From: Ochotona curzoniae
Lineage: Eukaryota; Chordata; Mammalia; Lagomorpha; Ochotonidae
Length of the DNA: 64,000 bases
Direction of reading: 5' to 3'
Assembly: GCF_017591425.1 (NCBI RefSeq)
Contig: NW_024465885.1
Coordinates: 45,751,001-45,815,000, forward strand
Positions within the stretch are counted from its first letter, which is position 1; each line of letters starts with the position of its first letter. Under the pieces are notes generated by a model. It ran no database searches. It was not told the origin of the DNA and worked only from the letters and a program-made list of their open reading frames with translations. Positions 47,241 through 60,689 of the stretch are shown here, in pieces. The position numbers and the translations under genes are program-made.

Positions 47241-48759
47241 GAGCAAAGACATTTTAAACATATAGCTATCTATAATGAACAGACAATACATATAATAATA
47301 ACAGTGATTGGTTTTTATTTATATGAAATAAGGACAAAATGTTAGACCACAACAGCACAGATTAGTTGAGATTTTCACACTTGTAACTTTGGATCGTCTC
47401 TGTGTTTTCAGAGCAGATGGTAAAGTTGTAAATAAAATCCAGGTTTTTTTATATCAAGTTAACAAGTTAATAAAAATGTAAAGGTGATCACCAAATAAAT
47501 GGGAGAAATAATACATACCACTTAAAGTAAGGAAAGGGCTAAATACATAGTCAGGAAATAGACTCAATTGCATAGAAACAGGAAAGTGTTTTTAAAAATA
47601 AAGAATTATTGCCCTAAAAAATGTTCCAAGTTTCCACATATGCACACATATCTTGTACTACAAGATATTGCACAAGATAGTACCCTATCTTGTACTGTGG
47701 ATAAAAATATGTGTTGCATAAGTTAAAATCTTAGATATAATAATTTATATCTTTATGCAGACATCAGTTTCATGGTATACTTATCTTTACAAATAAATTC
47801 TGTGTGCATGTCTAAAGTTGTGAGAAAGTTGTCTTAGAAAACCAGTTGAAGAATGCAAATCAGAAGGAAATGACAAACCATTGGTCCTATCATAATTCAA
47901 ATATCTGCACCAGGAGATAGCACTACAATGTTAAAGCAAGCGAATATGTGGGGCAACCATTATTCCTCTAACCTTGCTGAGAGAATTTTCCAAAGGTGGC
48001 TGACATACATGGCATCAGACTGTCTTTTACATTGAGGGGTGGACATGTCCCACTCGGAGTGGCCGTGACTGTCTGAGCCCAGGAAGCCCAATGAGACACT
48101 GGGAAATACAGTACCCTGGAAGGAAGGTTCTATTAACTCCATGATGACTCATACACCTTGTAAGGCCCGCATCTCAAACCCCACCACCGCATTACGAGGA
48201 AACACGTACCATGTGGAAAACCATATAGAAATGCCCCAACTGACAGCCATGCACGAGGTTCCAATCAACCTCTAACGGCAGGTTAGCAAGCACCTCTTTG
48301 CCCCAGCCCAAGGTCTCATGCGACTGCAACAGCATGAATGGCACCAGGCAAACACCATCTGGCTGAATCCATCAGGCACAGAACCACAGGCAATAGCAAA
48401 ATTACGTGAAGACGATCTGTTCCTTGACAATGCAAGGGAAATTTATTAAATTCATGTAAATTGGGATTAAAAGCATAAGGTTACTTCCGTGCAAAAATGT
48501 TTTAATCATGAACAGTTTTTTCATAACACATATCTTCCATGACCTTTCTGAAGACTTCTTGTGCATGTGGAATTTGAAAAACTTTTCCACAGAAAATAAA
48601 TTCATGTTTTAATTCCATTTTTTTCAAAGAAATTTTGAAGATCATGTAACTAGAAAGCAGATAGATAGAAATTAAAACACTCATGCTATTTTACATCTAC
48701 TATCTATTTTTGAGTCAAAAGTTTTAGAATTTACTTAATAAAAATTATCAAGAGAAGCA
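47241..48759. other. AT-rich stretch with palindromes
   Basis: Largely unassigned, possibly partly decayed L1. Contains two adjacent inverted repeats at 47648-47693 (see findings). Confidence 0.35.
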
Positions 48760-49000
48760 GTTGACAGTAATGGTTAGAGTAGGCTCAGTGGCCAGACTAC
48801 TGCTGTCTTACACAAACTCTACCTACAAACTTCCTGCCCTTTAGAAAATCAGCAGAACGTGCTGTGTGCTTTCACCTCCTCACCTGCAAAGGAATTTTCA
48901 CCTAGGGTTGCTCTGACCATTTTGCAAATTAATAAACGAGATGTAATGCTTAGAATAGTGTCTGCCAGAGGAAGCACAGAATAAACATTTACAATGACAG
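48760..49000 (+). mobile_element. MIR
   Basis: 'acagtaatggttagagtagg', 'ctcacctgcaaaggaattt', 'tgcaaattaataaacgagat', 'gtaatgcttagaatagtgtc' and 'tgccagaggaagcacagaat' with 'aaacattta' follow the MIR 3' half closely. Confidence 0.7.
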
Positions 49001-49094
49001 TAATGAGGATTACAACTGAATATCAGACATCTTGGAGTGCTCTGCTGAGACTCAACTGCAAATGGGCATAACCAAGAAGTTGAGCACAATTTGT

Positions 49095-49240
49095 CAAGAT
49101 ATCCTTACCCTGAAACTTAACCGTTCCTTTTGTAGGTCTACAGCATAGAGAAGTACCACACCAAAAGTTATGCATCAAAAAATACAGTCAGCTATTTTCA
49201 CTGTGACATTGTTTCATAGTGGCCAAAATCTGTCAGCAAC
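49095..49240 (+). mobile_element. Possible L1 ORF2 remnant
   Basis: 'ttcactgtgacattgtttca' then 'tagtggccaaaatctgtcag' and 'caacctgg' resemble the L1 ORF2 C-terminal stretch 'cattgcagcattgtttgtaatagc...'. Short and diverged. Confidence 0.4.
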
Positions 49241-51549
49241 CTGGTTGCAGTGGTTCCAAGCAGTGTCCTAGTGGCGACGAGTCACATCCTAAACCGTACA
49301 ACCCCAACTCTGAGGACACCAGCCTGTTCCTGGAGCTGTGGATACACTCTGATCCACACCAGAATAGCGTGGAAATAGAACAAAGTAACTATCTTATCTG
49401 GCTCGCCACCAGCACTGTCAGTGACATCCAAGAGGAGGGTGCAGGTTGAGCTGGGAAGCAGAGCGAACATGCGGAGACCGGGCAGAAGTAAAGGCATAGT
49501 TGTTGTTTCTGTCCTATAGTACGTATGTGTCCATCCTGCCCTGGCCTTTCCATGGAAATTTTTTTTTTTACAAATTGACACAGAAAGATGGACAAATCTA
49601 TCTGTAAGCAGACATGATGATGGGCTGTAAATTAGAAGCTCCAACTGTAATCCTGTTCTTCTAATCTAAGAGACTTCCTGGGACAGACCTACAAGGTGCT
49701 GGGTCCACAATGAGTTCTGGCTTCCTCAGAAGTGAGCAGCGCTGTTACACCTGAATGTACTCAGTCATCTAACTGTCCAACCTTAATGAACCAACAGTAG
49801 CAATGCTGCTCAAATGACACACTTTTCGTGAAGACACCATACAAAATTTAAGTTCAGTGGCAAGATTTGTGATTATGCTTATGCTAGGACCCTTGGAGCT
49901 CTACAATTCAGTCAGTTCATATAGCATAGCTTGGCTATCACAAATATGAGCACACTTGGAGTTGATTTAATACAACCCCAGAGTTCCCATTATACCATTT
50001 ACATAGTCGCTTTTTTGTTGTGTGTATAATAAATCATGGTGTTATTCATTGGTCTTTGAAGACAAGCTATTAAAGCAATAGAATTCTTAATTCATTGAGT
50101 GCAGAGTTTATCAGCTCTGTGTACAGGCTTACTCAGAGTCTGCTTTATCACCCAAGTGTGGGGTTGGATAAAGTCAGCTCCCATGGAATAAAGCTTATCT
50201 TGTGCCCTGCAGTTTCCAGAAGCAATTCTTCCTCTGTTATCAGCTGGCTCCTTCGTCATGCATTTCCTGGAATAGGTCATGAGTAGTTGAGTCAAAAGCT
50301 TACACAGAATTAGCCCCATACTAATAATAAAGGGTCACCATGGTACCATCAGACTGCTGAGCGTCTGAAGGCACACGTTGAAACGAGGCCTCAAATGATC
50401 AGAAACAGACACTAAACATGAAAGACCAACTTTAAAGTTCTCTGTCCAAAAACTATAACCAGCAACACACTGCATATAGCATATAAATTACAGAAAGGAG
50501 ATCATCTAGATAATTACTTGCAAATAGATATTGTTCTGACATGCATCTTTCTTTCTAGTTTCTGTTCTTCTATAAATCTCATTCAAGTCTATAATTTATA
50601 AAGGCTTTTTCATTTTCTCACACAACCATTTAAAGGAACAAGCTGATATCCCATCACTTTCTCCTTGCAAGGAAATTGGAGGCGGGAGGGGAGACCCTCA
50701 ATCCATACCAAACATTAGCAAATCCCCATAGGTTAATATATCCACCTGATCATTTACTTGGCCTCTTCTCTTCTGTCTTCCCTAAACCCATCTTTCCAGA
50801 ATGTCCTTCCTAGAAGCAAGGCCTGCTTGGACTCTCAAGAAAAACATGTTCCTGTTCTGCGGTTTTTTCAGGACTACACCAAAGGCAGACGGGCATCCTT
50901 CATTGCTGTATCATCCCCACAAAATCCTCCCCAAACCCTCTTCTGTTCCTAAATACTCCTCAGGTAGCCTCATTGCCTCCTTTATCAAAAACCCCAAGGC
51001 ATCATGGACAAATCCTTCGTTTGCTTGTCCCTCTGCTTTTACATGATGTCCTGTTTCCTCCTGCCTAAGCCCCATCACATCAGCAGACAGTCCCTTCAGG
51101 GGACTCCTCATTTTATCCCTCCCATCACCTACAAACATCTTTTTGTCAGCAGTTACTGCCTGTTACCCTATGTCTGCATTCTTTGATGCACTTATTGACC
51201 CTGTTTTCTATTTACAAGTAGTATTGCTCTTCTCCACGTTCTAAGTGTATTATAAACACAGGTGCCATGTGTATGTTCACATTTCCTTCCCTTCAAATTG
51301 TCTTCTTGTTGCCCCCACAATTTCCAACCAGGTCCCAGTTCCTTCCTGCCTTGCTTCCCTTTTCTGGCAATGTATTGATGCCAAATAATCTGAATCATGC
51401 TTCTTAGCAGCCCCCTGCCTCATTTTCAGTCACCGTTCACCCAGGAACCCTTTGGGATGCTCTTCTCATCTTGTTACCCTGCTGGCTCCCTTGGCTTAAT
51501 TCTTGCACTCCAATCTCATCTTGAGTGATCCCAACTCTGACCTTGGCAT
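49241..51549. other. Unique stretch
   Basis: No exon recognised. A 120-codon open frame on the minus strand (49282-49644) has no domain. 50750-51540 is C/T-rich on the plus strand and could be a decayed LINE, but no family can be named. Confidence 0.3.
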
Positions 51550-51740
51550 TCCTGAGGCATATCTCTCCATTAAAGATGCTCAATGACCTTCCAATTGATT
51601 GCAAAGTTAAAACCTGTCAGTCTGATTTAGCAAAGATCTCCATATTTTGACTTGGAATCTTTTATCTCATAACTTACTTCTACCATCAAGTTCTTCCTCA
51701 TGGCTGCCTGGCATTCCCCCTTTGCACGTGTCAGTCCTTC
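51550..51740 (+). mobile_element. Possible L2 internal fragment
   Basis: 'gatgctcaatgaccttccaa', 'gcaaagttaaaacctgtcag', 'ttctaccatcaagttcttcc' and 'cctggcattccccctttgca' follow the order of the L2 region upstream of its 3' end. Confidence 0.4.
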
Positions 51741-51924
51741 ATGACCATGAAAGAAGTGCTGATGTGAATTGATAGAGAAACAGAAAAAGATACAAAGTCC
51801 CCAACACAGGACTTGGTGCATTTTAAGCTATCTTACTAGTTATCAGGAAGGTACCAGAAATGGGTGTCCCTGTTGTGGGAGTAGGAACTGGTTCCATTTT
51901 TCTCTGGAAGTTTGAATAGCAGGT

Positions 51925-52450
51925 ATTAGCAACTTAAAGAAATGCAGATGACACTTGACCCCACAATTCTATTTCTGGGAATTCATCTTAAGGAAGTAAG
52001 TGGAGTTCAGTGCAATGAACTAGATTATCATGATTATCATGAGCTAGAAGTACATACGCTGCCAAATAAAAGAAAACAGCTTAAATTTCCAACAGAACGA
52101 CCTTGATAAAGTAAATGTTGACACATCTATAAAAGAAACATGAGACAATTACTGCACACACTTCAGCAGAGAATGTACACGCTACAAAGCACAAAACACG
52201 GGGGGCAAAAATATTCCGTGACAAAATCCTCTCCTATTGTAAAAAGTCACATGTGTAACTCTAATTTATGGGTGAATATGTGACTATACATGAGTATGCA
52301 AAGCTACACAAAAGATTGTTGATACATCATTGGGTTTCAAGTAATTATTTTATTTTTATTGCTTCTTTGTTGGCTTTTTGTTTTATGTTTAGGACATGCA
52401 TTTTTATAGGCCTTAAACAAATATAACTAAATATTATTCATCTTTCTAAT
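51925..52450 (+). mobile_element. Ancient L1 ORF2 C-terminus and 3' UTR
   Basis: 'cttgaccccacaattctatt', 'tctgggaattcatcttaagg', 'ttaaatttccaacagaacga', 'ccttgataaagtaaatgttg', 'tgaatatgtgactatacatg' and 'ttattgcttctttgttggct' follow the forward order of an old L1 (L1M/L1ME-type) 3' end. Multiple stops; no coding potential. Confidence 0.75.
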
Positions 52451-52796
52451 ACTTTTTTTTCACTTCAGGTGCTGCCTAAAAATAAATTTAAAATTTTCTT
52501 TTGAACAACTCATCTCTGTGAGCTTTGCAAAAAGTACACCTTACTATCTCCCCTTGTGTTATGAGCTTGTTCTTCATTCAACTGAAACAAATTGAGAATT
52601 CCTAAACTGAGGCAAGGGGTTTTAACACAAAAGCCATGCCATCAAGCCTTCTTAAGGAAGCCCTTTGCAATATCAGAGCACACTTAGAGCACTTTGGGTC
52701 CAGGCTAGGGTTCTGTATCCTGATGAAGAAAAAGTGGTTCTCATTGGTTACTCACTACTGGATGTCCTGGACTTTGGCATCAAAAGTACAGCTATA
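52451..52796. other. Unique stretch
   Basis: Nothing recognised. Confidence 0.3.
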
Positions 52797-53100
52797 GGGC
52801 CCGGCGTGATGGCCTAGCAGCTAAAGTCCTCACCTTGAATGTTCCAGGATCCCATATGGGTGCCAGTTCCAATCCTGGTAGCTCCACTCCCCACTCCGCT
52901 CCCTGCTTGTAGCCTGGAAAAACAGAAGAGGACGGCCCAAAGCCCTGGGACCCTGCGCCCGCATGGGAGACCCAGAAGAGGCTCCTGGCTTTAGATTGAC
53001 ACAGCTCAGGCAATTGCAGCCACTTGGGGCATGAATCAATGAACAGAAGATCTTCCTGTTAAATCTGACTTTACAATAAAAATAAATAAATCTTAAAAAA
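52797..53100 (+). mobile_element. Pika-type CSINE, full length
   Basis: Begins 'gggcccggcgtgatggccta', followed by 'gcagctaaagtcctcacctt', 'gatcccatatgggtgccagt', 'aagaggacggcccaaagccc', 'gggagacccagaagaggctc', 'agaagatcttcctgttaaat' and an 'aataaaaataaataaatctt' tail. Most of the CT-rich tail block is deleted. 'gtacagctat' before and 'ctacagctgt' after match at 8 of 10 bases. Confidence 0.94.
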
Positions 53101-53120
53101 TTTTTTTTAACTACAGCTGT

Positions 53121-55634
53121 TCCACAGCCCCAGAATGTTGGAAGCACAGGAATTTAACCAGCCCAGGAACATTCAAATACACAGATATGTTTAAAATTGG
53201 ACAATTCTTAGAATGTTCACTTATTTCAAGAGTTCATCAAGAGAAGAGGATGGAAAAAAAAATAAATCAGCCATTTTTATATAGAAAAAAAAAGAGAAGA
53301 GGATGGGAAAAGAAGACAGGAAGTCACTCTGTTTTTAAGCCATGCAATGACATTGGGTAAATCAAATTGATTGTTGATAATCATAATAACAAGTAAACCT
53401 TGAAAGTAGTTAAGAGCATATAGAAATTCAACTTGTTATAATTTGAGATTTTTTCTTAATCATAAAATGACAGGCAAGTGGTGTTGAAGTCTAGCTATCA
53501 TCACTAATGTGAAAAATCAGTGAATTAGCAAATGAGATGATAGTTCTCTACCAATGAAAAACAGACATGTTTCTGTAAAGATCTCTTCAGAAATGAGTGC
53601 TTCACCTAAAGCAACAATGGAGTAAAGCTGCCATTCATCCAAGTAACACTGCTGGATTAAATGCATTCGGGAGCATGCACAGCAATGGAGAGTCAGCGCT
53701 CTCTGCATCCCGTGGTGAGTGATACTTAATGGCGGAAAACGCTGAGAGGGGAGAGACCCAGTCCATACCACTTGCGGTAATGTGATTCTGATGTGAGAAC
53801 CAATGCGCTTCACAGACTTCAGAGATGAGCTTTTGCTATCTGACAAGCATTAGATCTCGTGACCTGTATTTATTGACTGATTCAAGCTTCCTGGATGTGA
53901 CTGTCCCTTTTCAACACATAGGAAAAGCAAACTGACTGGGTCATTAGGAAATGCAAATCCAATCCCAGTTTAGATGCACCTGTCTTCCAATTCAGCACCA
54001 CTACATGACTGATGCCCAAAGTGAAAAACAGCGAAGCAGGCCCCCTTTTCAAAAGGGACCCCACCAAATGGCTTTCCCTCTGAAGGTCAGGGCAAGGACA
54101 TGATTGGAGCACAGAGTGGACAGTTCTGATCTTCAGGAGTTTCATCTCATGTTTTGTCTGAGGCTCAGGACAAGGAAAGGACGGACACTCTACTATCAAA
54201 GAGCCTCAAGGCTATAAGAAGCATGTCAGGAAAAAGGCACCAGGACAGCAAGCAGGGAGCATTGACAATCTATCCCGTGCAACTGTTGTCTTACGCCTCT
54301 GCATTAGAAAATGAGTAAGGGACCAGTAGATGGAATGCCCTAAAGATGGACTTTTAAGTGCTTTTTCCCCTGGAGAACTTGAGATGGAGAGGATGAAGAA
54401 AGCAAGTTCATGCTGGGGGCAGGGGCAGACAGCGAGCCTCAGGAGCCATTTACAGCATGACTGCTGGTCCCTGGGCATCTGAACTAGGATGTTAGGGAAA
54501 CCAGAAGTAAGGCTATATGCAGACTGCATGCGCCATCCCAGGTGGCACCTGCACAAGGGACCTTCTCAATGTCCCATGAATGAATCCAACCAGAACTGTA
54601 AGGGTGTTTTTCCATCTCCATTTCATTCTTTTTTTTTTCAATGTCAAAATACACAAGTTTCAATTATACTAAAATGAGGACAGAATATTCCTAGTGCTAA
54701 GAGTTTAAATTATGTTTTGGTCTTTTCTTTTTATCTCCAAACAGAATTAAAACAACCTCGTAAATTCCAAGAAACCTCCATTCACGTGACGTGACAGTGA
54801 TCTTGAGAGACTGGCCCTTGACTTAGGTAGGTTCATCGTCTTTGTTCTAAATGGACCCCTTGGCTCCCACATAAGAGTTAACATGGTAAACGCTGAATGC
54901 ATGTTCCTTGACTCCATCAATGGAAGATGACCATGAAAGACAACAATTACCAAAGGTAAGGACAAAGAAATTGAATTATTCTCTAGATATGAAGACGATG
55001 GGTACTATTCACAGCCTTTCCTGATACAAAATCTCTCAAGGAATTTTCATGCAATACTTCTGACTTTGTGGTTATAATAAAATCATCCTAGTACCATACT
55101 GTAAATCATTTCTGTGGAAAAGGAAGACTGGAGCAGAAGAAAATCAAATCAAAAAATGGCACAGAAGCAGAGTTACATTGTTAATGGAGTTTAGCTGGGG
55201 GAAGAATGTTTTTCACCTCTTAATAAATTGTTACGTTGTATGGTTGATTAATGTAGGATATTTATGCCTTGTACCCACCAACGATCCTATATCCTTAGTG
55301 TCCTCAGAGGACATCTCATCCTGAGAAGCAAGAGAGCATGAGTTGATTGGCAAGCAGTACACACCATTAGAGGCAGCTCTCAGTCACAATGGCCTTTACA
55401 GCAGCTGACATCATTGTAGGATGAAATGGTTCCTAATTGTATTATTGATTTTTCGCCTTTAATGGATTGTTCTCCCAATGCACTCCAAATGGAGATACCA
55501 CCACCTACCACAGACAGGTTGCAGGCTAAGCACATAGAGCTTTGCTCTGTATGTTACTCAGCAGGTGGAGAAACTCAGAGGAAGGAATTCTAATAACCTC
55601 GGATTAGCAGGCTGCATGGTTTATATATCATTTT
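53121..55634. other. Unique stretch
   Basis: No exon recognised. A 17-bp motif ('gagaagaggatggaaaa') at 53241 recurs with one added base at 53294. Open frames up to 114 codons on the minus strand (53517-54556) are unrelated to any family I know. 55360-55520 might be conserved non-coding DNA (inference). Confidence 0.35.
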
Positions 55635-55765
55635 GCCTAATGTTATCCTGGGATCCACTCTCATATAGGTATCATTATACCCATTTGGTAGAAGAACAAC
55701 TAAAGCTCAGAGAGTTAAAGGAAATATGTCCCGTGTCACACAGCTAGAAGACATGCATCCTTGTT
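55635..55765 (-). mobile_element. MIR
   Basis: Plus strand: 'aggtatcattatacccattt', 'ggtagaagaacaactaaagc', 'tcagagagttaaaggaaata' and 'gtgtcacacagctagaagac'. This is a clear reverse MIR core. Confidence 0.8.
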
Positions 55766-55974
55766 ACTACCTCAGAGGAGTCCACACCCATTTAATTGAA
55801 ATGGGCACAGAAAACAGAATACATATACCACAGCTACATAGCTCTGTCATTAGAGCAGCTTTATTCTTGAGTTCAGACTCTGATGTTGTAGTTTTAAAAG
55901 GTTTCAATATCTTTTAAATAAGATATCCGCAATCTCATTTTGCACACATGGCTCCTAGCACAGCCCTAACATTT

Positions 55975-56295
55975 ATATCGTTTTTAAAATTTTTATTTTT
56001 GATGACACAGTGCCACAGGCATATGGATTTCCCCTTATGTCCTCCCCAACCACCCTCGTCACTGATTTTTCCAATATTATTACAATTTTATAAGTCCCTC
56101 AACAGCAATCACAAGTCCATCATTCTGCTATTTAATTGTGTCATGACATTGTAAGTATAGACCATGGTAGAAAGACCAGCATCCTATTGTCAAGATATAT
56201 TTAACAGTTTCGTTGAGAGTCCATCTTTTATTCAGAAGTAGAGATGAATGGGGCAGTGTTTCTTTACTTCTCAGCATGCTAGTCTCCATTATATA
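55975..56295 (-). mobile_element. Lagomorph L1 3' UTR fragment
   Basis: Plus strand: 'atgacacagtgccacaggca' (T-rich just before), 'atttccccttatgtcctccc', 'tcatgacattgtaagtatag', 'atcctattgtcaagatatat', 'ttaacagtttcgttgagagt' and 'ctagtctccattatatattt'. Same order as the copies at 19.6, 37.8 and 39.2 kb. Confidence 0.8.
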
Positions 56296-56309
56296 TTTCC
56301 CAATGCCCA

Positions 56310-56620
56310 ATGTGATGGTGAGGGCTTTTGGAGAGGGGGCATTGCAAAGATAATCAGGACTATGATCAATATGGAGCCAACGTGCTCATGATAAAATTGG
56401 GGTCTATTTAAGAAAGAGGAAGAGTATTCTGCCTCACTTCACCATCCTGTAGATTTTGGGAAGAAGGTAGCCATCTGCCAGTCACAAGATCAGTTTTATA
56501 CAAAACTTGGTTGTTAGCACTTTGATCTTGCAGCACACAAAATTGTAAGAAATACATTTCTGCTTATTAAGCCATCATTTGTAGTTGACATGCCAAGCAA
56601 TCTAAACACAAGAGCATGGA
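56310..56620 (+). mobile_element. MaLR-type LTR (MST/THE1-like)
   Basis: 'atggtgagggcttttggaga', 'aagataatcaggactatga', 'ggagccaacgtgctcatgat', 'cttggttgttagcactttga' and 'gtaagaaatacatttctgct' with 'tattaagccatc' follow the sense order of MaLR LTRs, including the region normally holding the polyadenylation signal. Non-coding. Confidence 0.7.
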
Positions 56621-59600
56621 AATTCTACACAGTCTCACCACAGAATTGATTATCTTAACCCACCAATCATCTCACAACCATCACAGGACACAACACTCTC
56701 TTTAAGGAATAAGTAAACATTCACTTATAGGCTTTGCTTAATTTGAAATGAAATCCAAGCATGTAAAATTCCTAATTTTTGGTTACACTGCTACAGCATG
56801 ATGCATGTATCTATTTTTTTTTTCTATCTTGTGCTTCAAGAAAGACAGTAGGCAAGCGAATCTGAACTTCAGTCTAAGAACCAAGTCATTTGTAACATAT
56901 TGATGGAATTCTCGTATTTGCAACTGGATTTTGATTGAAGTGAATTTGAGTTCTATCGAAATTGAGAGATCATATGTGATTTATTTGATGATTTTGTTGC
57001 ATGTAAATGCTTTATGAAGAAATGCAGAAATGGAAAAATAAGATAATGTTGTGAGAAATCCAATGAAGGGACATTTCAGGGCTGGGCAGTACTGTGAGCA
57101 GGTAGGGACTTGTGTGACATCCTTCAGAACATGCCTGGATTGTTCCTCTGAAGGATGGGATGCAGGCACCTTTACCCTTGACCTCCATCTCTTCATACTT
57201 GAGAGTAGCCTGGAAAGTATCACTCCTTTGCATGCCTGGGCTACTCTGGGATGGGTCATGGCATTCTTGGACTTAGCAAAAGCACAAAGAAAGTATATCA
57301 AAGACGTAGAAGGTTGACTGAGGTTGGCAAAATTGGGAACTCCAGCTGTGGCTGAAATCATGGGTGAGGCTGGAAGGCACCGAAAGTATCCCTACACTGG
57401 GCTACGAGATTAGCATCTCCAAGCCATAATTGCTGCCTGATTCTCCTGAAACCCACCATTGGATCCTTTTGGTCTCTAGAAGAAAGCCCAATTTTTTCAA
57501 CCAGAATGCCATAGGCTTCAGCAAGAAAAAATGAATTTTCACCTAAGTAGCCTTAGTTCTCACATTAAAACACACGAATTTTTAACAAGGACAGGCTCAT
57601 GGTCCCCTAGACACTTCCTTCAAACCTTCTTCCACTTCATTTTACCACAAAGTCACATCTGTATCACATATACCCTTCCAGAACAGGCTGCAACCTCACC
57701 CAACACTCTCCCATGTCTTTCCACTCCTTGGGAACTTAATCTTGTTTATGGCTTGTGTATTATATTCTTTCCCAATAAATTTCATGCCCTTTCCCAAGAG
57801 AATTAATTTTACTTGCTCTTGTTTTTGAATTCCCTCTTTTATCTATGATGTTATTATATTATATTAAATACAGTTGAATTTAGGATGGAAGCAACCAGCA
57901 TGATGTACAAGTATTTCCTAGTAGTGTTATCCCTGGTGTCAATGTTGATTAATTTATGGTACAATTACAGAGAATGATGGTGTTGAAAGCACAAAATGGG
58001 TTATTACAAGCATAAAAATGGTGTCATAGATGGAAACAGGGACTCAAATACAGATGGTCCTCACAATTGGGAAACTCAGACAATTTTCCCACTTACACTT
58101 CAGCTCCCTGGTCTTGGCCTTTCTCATATCTCTTCTGTCTTATTAACATTGACACCAGTCCTGAATCTGTTAGGTGTAACAGCAATCACCTATTGGACAG
58201 AGTCTCTGTCCCCATTCAATTTTTTCAGAGCAAATTAGATTGGTCACTAATGACCAAGCAGCTCGGTTGGCAGTTGTTCACATGCTTACTTCCAGCCATC
58301 CTTGGTAAACATAGTGAAGTAATACAGTCAAGCATCTACATAGGCCATTTGCACTAGCTGAGATTATGGGTAGAAATGATCAAGAAGAAACATCTACACA
58401 TGGAGTAGATACTTAGCAAGACAAGTTGTGTTGACAAGACACAGGATTATGTATCTAAACTACGCAAAGCTCATGAAACACATACAAGAGCTATGATTAA
58501 GACTTGTTAGTTCCTGGTCCTTAGAAAGCAGAAAGTACAGTAACATTTAGAATAGGCTGTTCTCTGTCCTGCCCATCCCTTCTTGATATATATACATATA
58601 TTACCTACCATTGCAAGTCAATTTCTTCATTCAAAGCCAGAACCAACATTCTGTTCTGTATCATTAGGGAGAATTAGTTTCTACTATTTCACTAGTTCAT
58701 GTACTTATTTCTTGAGTTCTTTACAGAGGCTCAGTTTTCTTACATATTCTGAAAATACAGTTGCGGATAAAACAAAGCCCTTCACCTAACAGCTTTCATT
58801 ATGTCTGGGGGCAATCACCAAGAAACCGTAACCACAGTGCATATCCAGGTGAAAGTTCTTAGCTATATCATGTAGGGAAAGATGACAGCGACAGGAAGTG
58901 GTAGTCAGGATGGCCAGGAAACGTCTTTCTGAAGAAGCAGACTTGCACAAGAATGAAAATTCAGGGGAAATGCTCCAAGCCTGAGAAATAGTGAAAGCAA
59001 ACCGGAGATGCCATTCAATACATCTTAAATACATTACCAGGAAGTCAGAACTAAAGATAGAAAATGCCTGAACCCGATATCAGAGAAGCATCAGGATCCA
59101 ATTTACATACACCCTTCCCTAGTGCAAATGGCTAATCCTGAAATTAGGGCTGGCTTTATGTCTATATCACCTGTGATTGCATGAAACTGTTTGTTCAGAA
59201 TGTTCTTGCACTTGGCTTAATGGTATATGGTTGTTATCTTGAAATTATTTATCTTTGAATAAGCAGTCCCACATTTTAATTATTCTACTGAGTTCTACAG
59301 ATAATGGAGACAGTATTCAGTATAATTATCTGTGTAAATATTAGTTCTTTTCTTTAGAGTTTGAGTTCCAATGTGGAGATGATGTCTCATTTATTTTTAT
59401 GAGTTTTTTTGTTTATAAACATTGATTTTAATGACTTTGAAAATTGGTTACTCCAGTCAGTCCAAAGGAAACACACCAAAACAAACATTAAATGTCATAT
59501 TTTTCAAATATTCAGAATAAACATCTTTCAAGAAAAATCACACTTTGTGTTGTTCATAATGCATTGATTTTGAAGGCTGAACATGGGTCTTCCATTATAT

Positions 59601-60689
59601 TTTCACAAACACTAAGAAATTCAGATCAGAGGTGATCCTACGGTATTATACTGAAGAAATGCTGGCCTACTCATGAATACAAATAGAACATATTTGTAGA
59701 CACTCATTTAATTCAAATATATTTTTCCTTTACATTTACTGTTACTACTTTCTATTAGCATCTACACTGTTGAAAATGCCAAATATCCTTCTCAATACTT
59801 AATTTCTCAGCAAATTCAAACGTAGCCAATGTCTGCATATCCTGATGAGACAAATGCCCAGGATGAAATGGACAGAAAAATCTAGGTCTCGGGTCAAGGC
59901 ATTCTGCTGATTTGGTCACTGATACTATTTACACATATCCATCCATAAGCGGTGTGTTCCATTAAAATGCCCTATTTATAAAAACGTATAAAGGAAATCC
60001 TTTATTCTCTATTTTTCCTCTCTGTTTCTCACTATTTTCTTTGTCAGCTCTAAACTTAATAGATAAGCAGCTGAGCCTCAACAGCATAACTCATTTTTCT
60101 GTTTAATGCTAACTGGAACATTAAATGGATACATTTAAGTTGAAACCAGGTCATCCACTCACAGTAACTACAGTGATTCCCAAAGACATATTTCTACATA
60201 TGTGTCATCGCTGAGATGTTAATATATCGATGGCTTCTGGTCCAAATTTCTATTTCTTAGATATTTAAGGTAATAGCAAATATTTAGCCCTTACTCATTC
60301 CCTTAATTACCCATTCAAAAATAACACCATGAAGCAGTAAAATAAGACAACCATATTTTTTTCTTTTTGCATACTATCACACAATCCACATTTCCTCCTC
60401 AAATTCTATGTGCACATAGACACCTCTTCATTCTCAGCCTCCATGTTGCCACTCCCCCAAGGATCTAAAATTTTGACTTCCTTTACCATGCCTTGCCTCT
60501 GTATGCTGGACTAATGCAGTAACTTCCCACTCTGCTATCTCATTCTGCTACCAAGGTCAGGGTTCCCGGAAAGGTATAATCTCTGGCTTTCCCTTGCAAG
60601 TTCTGCTCCCCAAACCTGCCACGATCACTATTCCAGCATTACAGACTTCATAACTTCTTGCCTCACCCCACACTCTTCCTTTGTATGGC
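56621..60689. other. Long, mostly unassigned stretch
   Basis: No CSINE, exon or clear repeat. 57360-57830 ends in a C/T-rich part with 'ttcccaataaatttcatgcc', which could be an LTR end with a polyadenylation signal, but no family can be named. 59940-60060 contains an A/T-rich 'ccctatttataaaa' motif and may be conserved DNA (inference). The 126-codon minus-strand frame at 56981-57361 has no domain. Confidence 0.35.

Noticed and set aside
57360..57830. Possible retroviral LTR end with an AATAAA signal
   Set aside because: I could not match it to any family or find its other end, so it is mentioned only in the region note.
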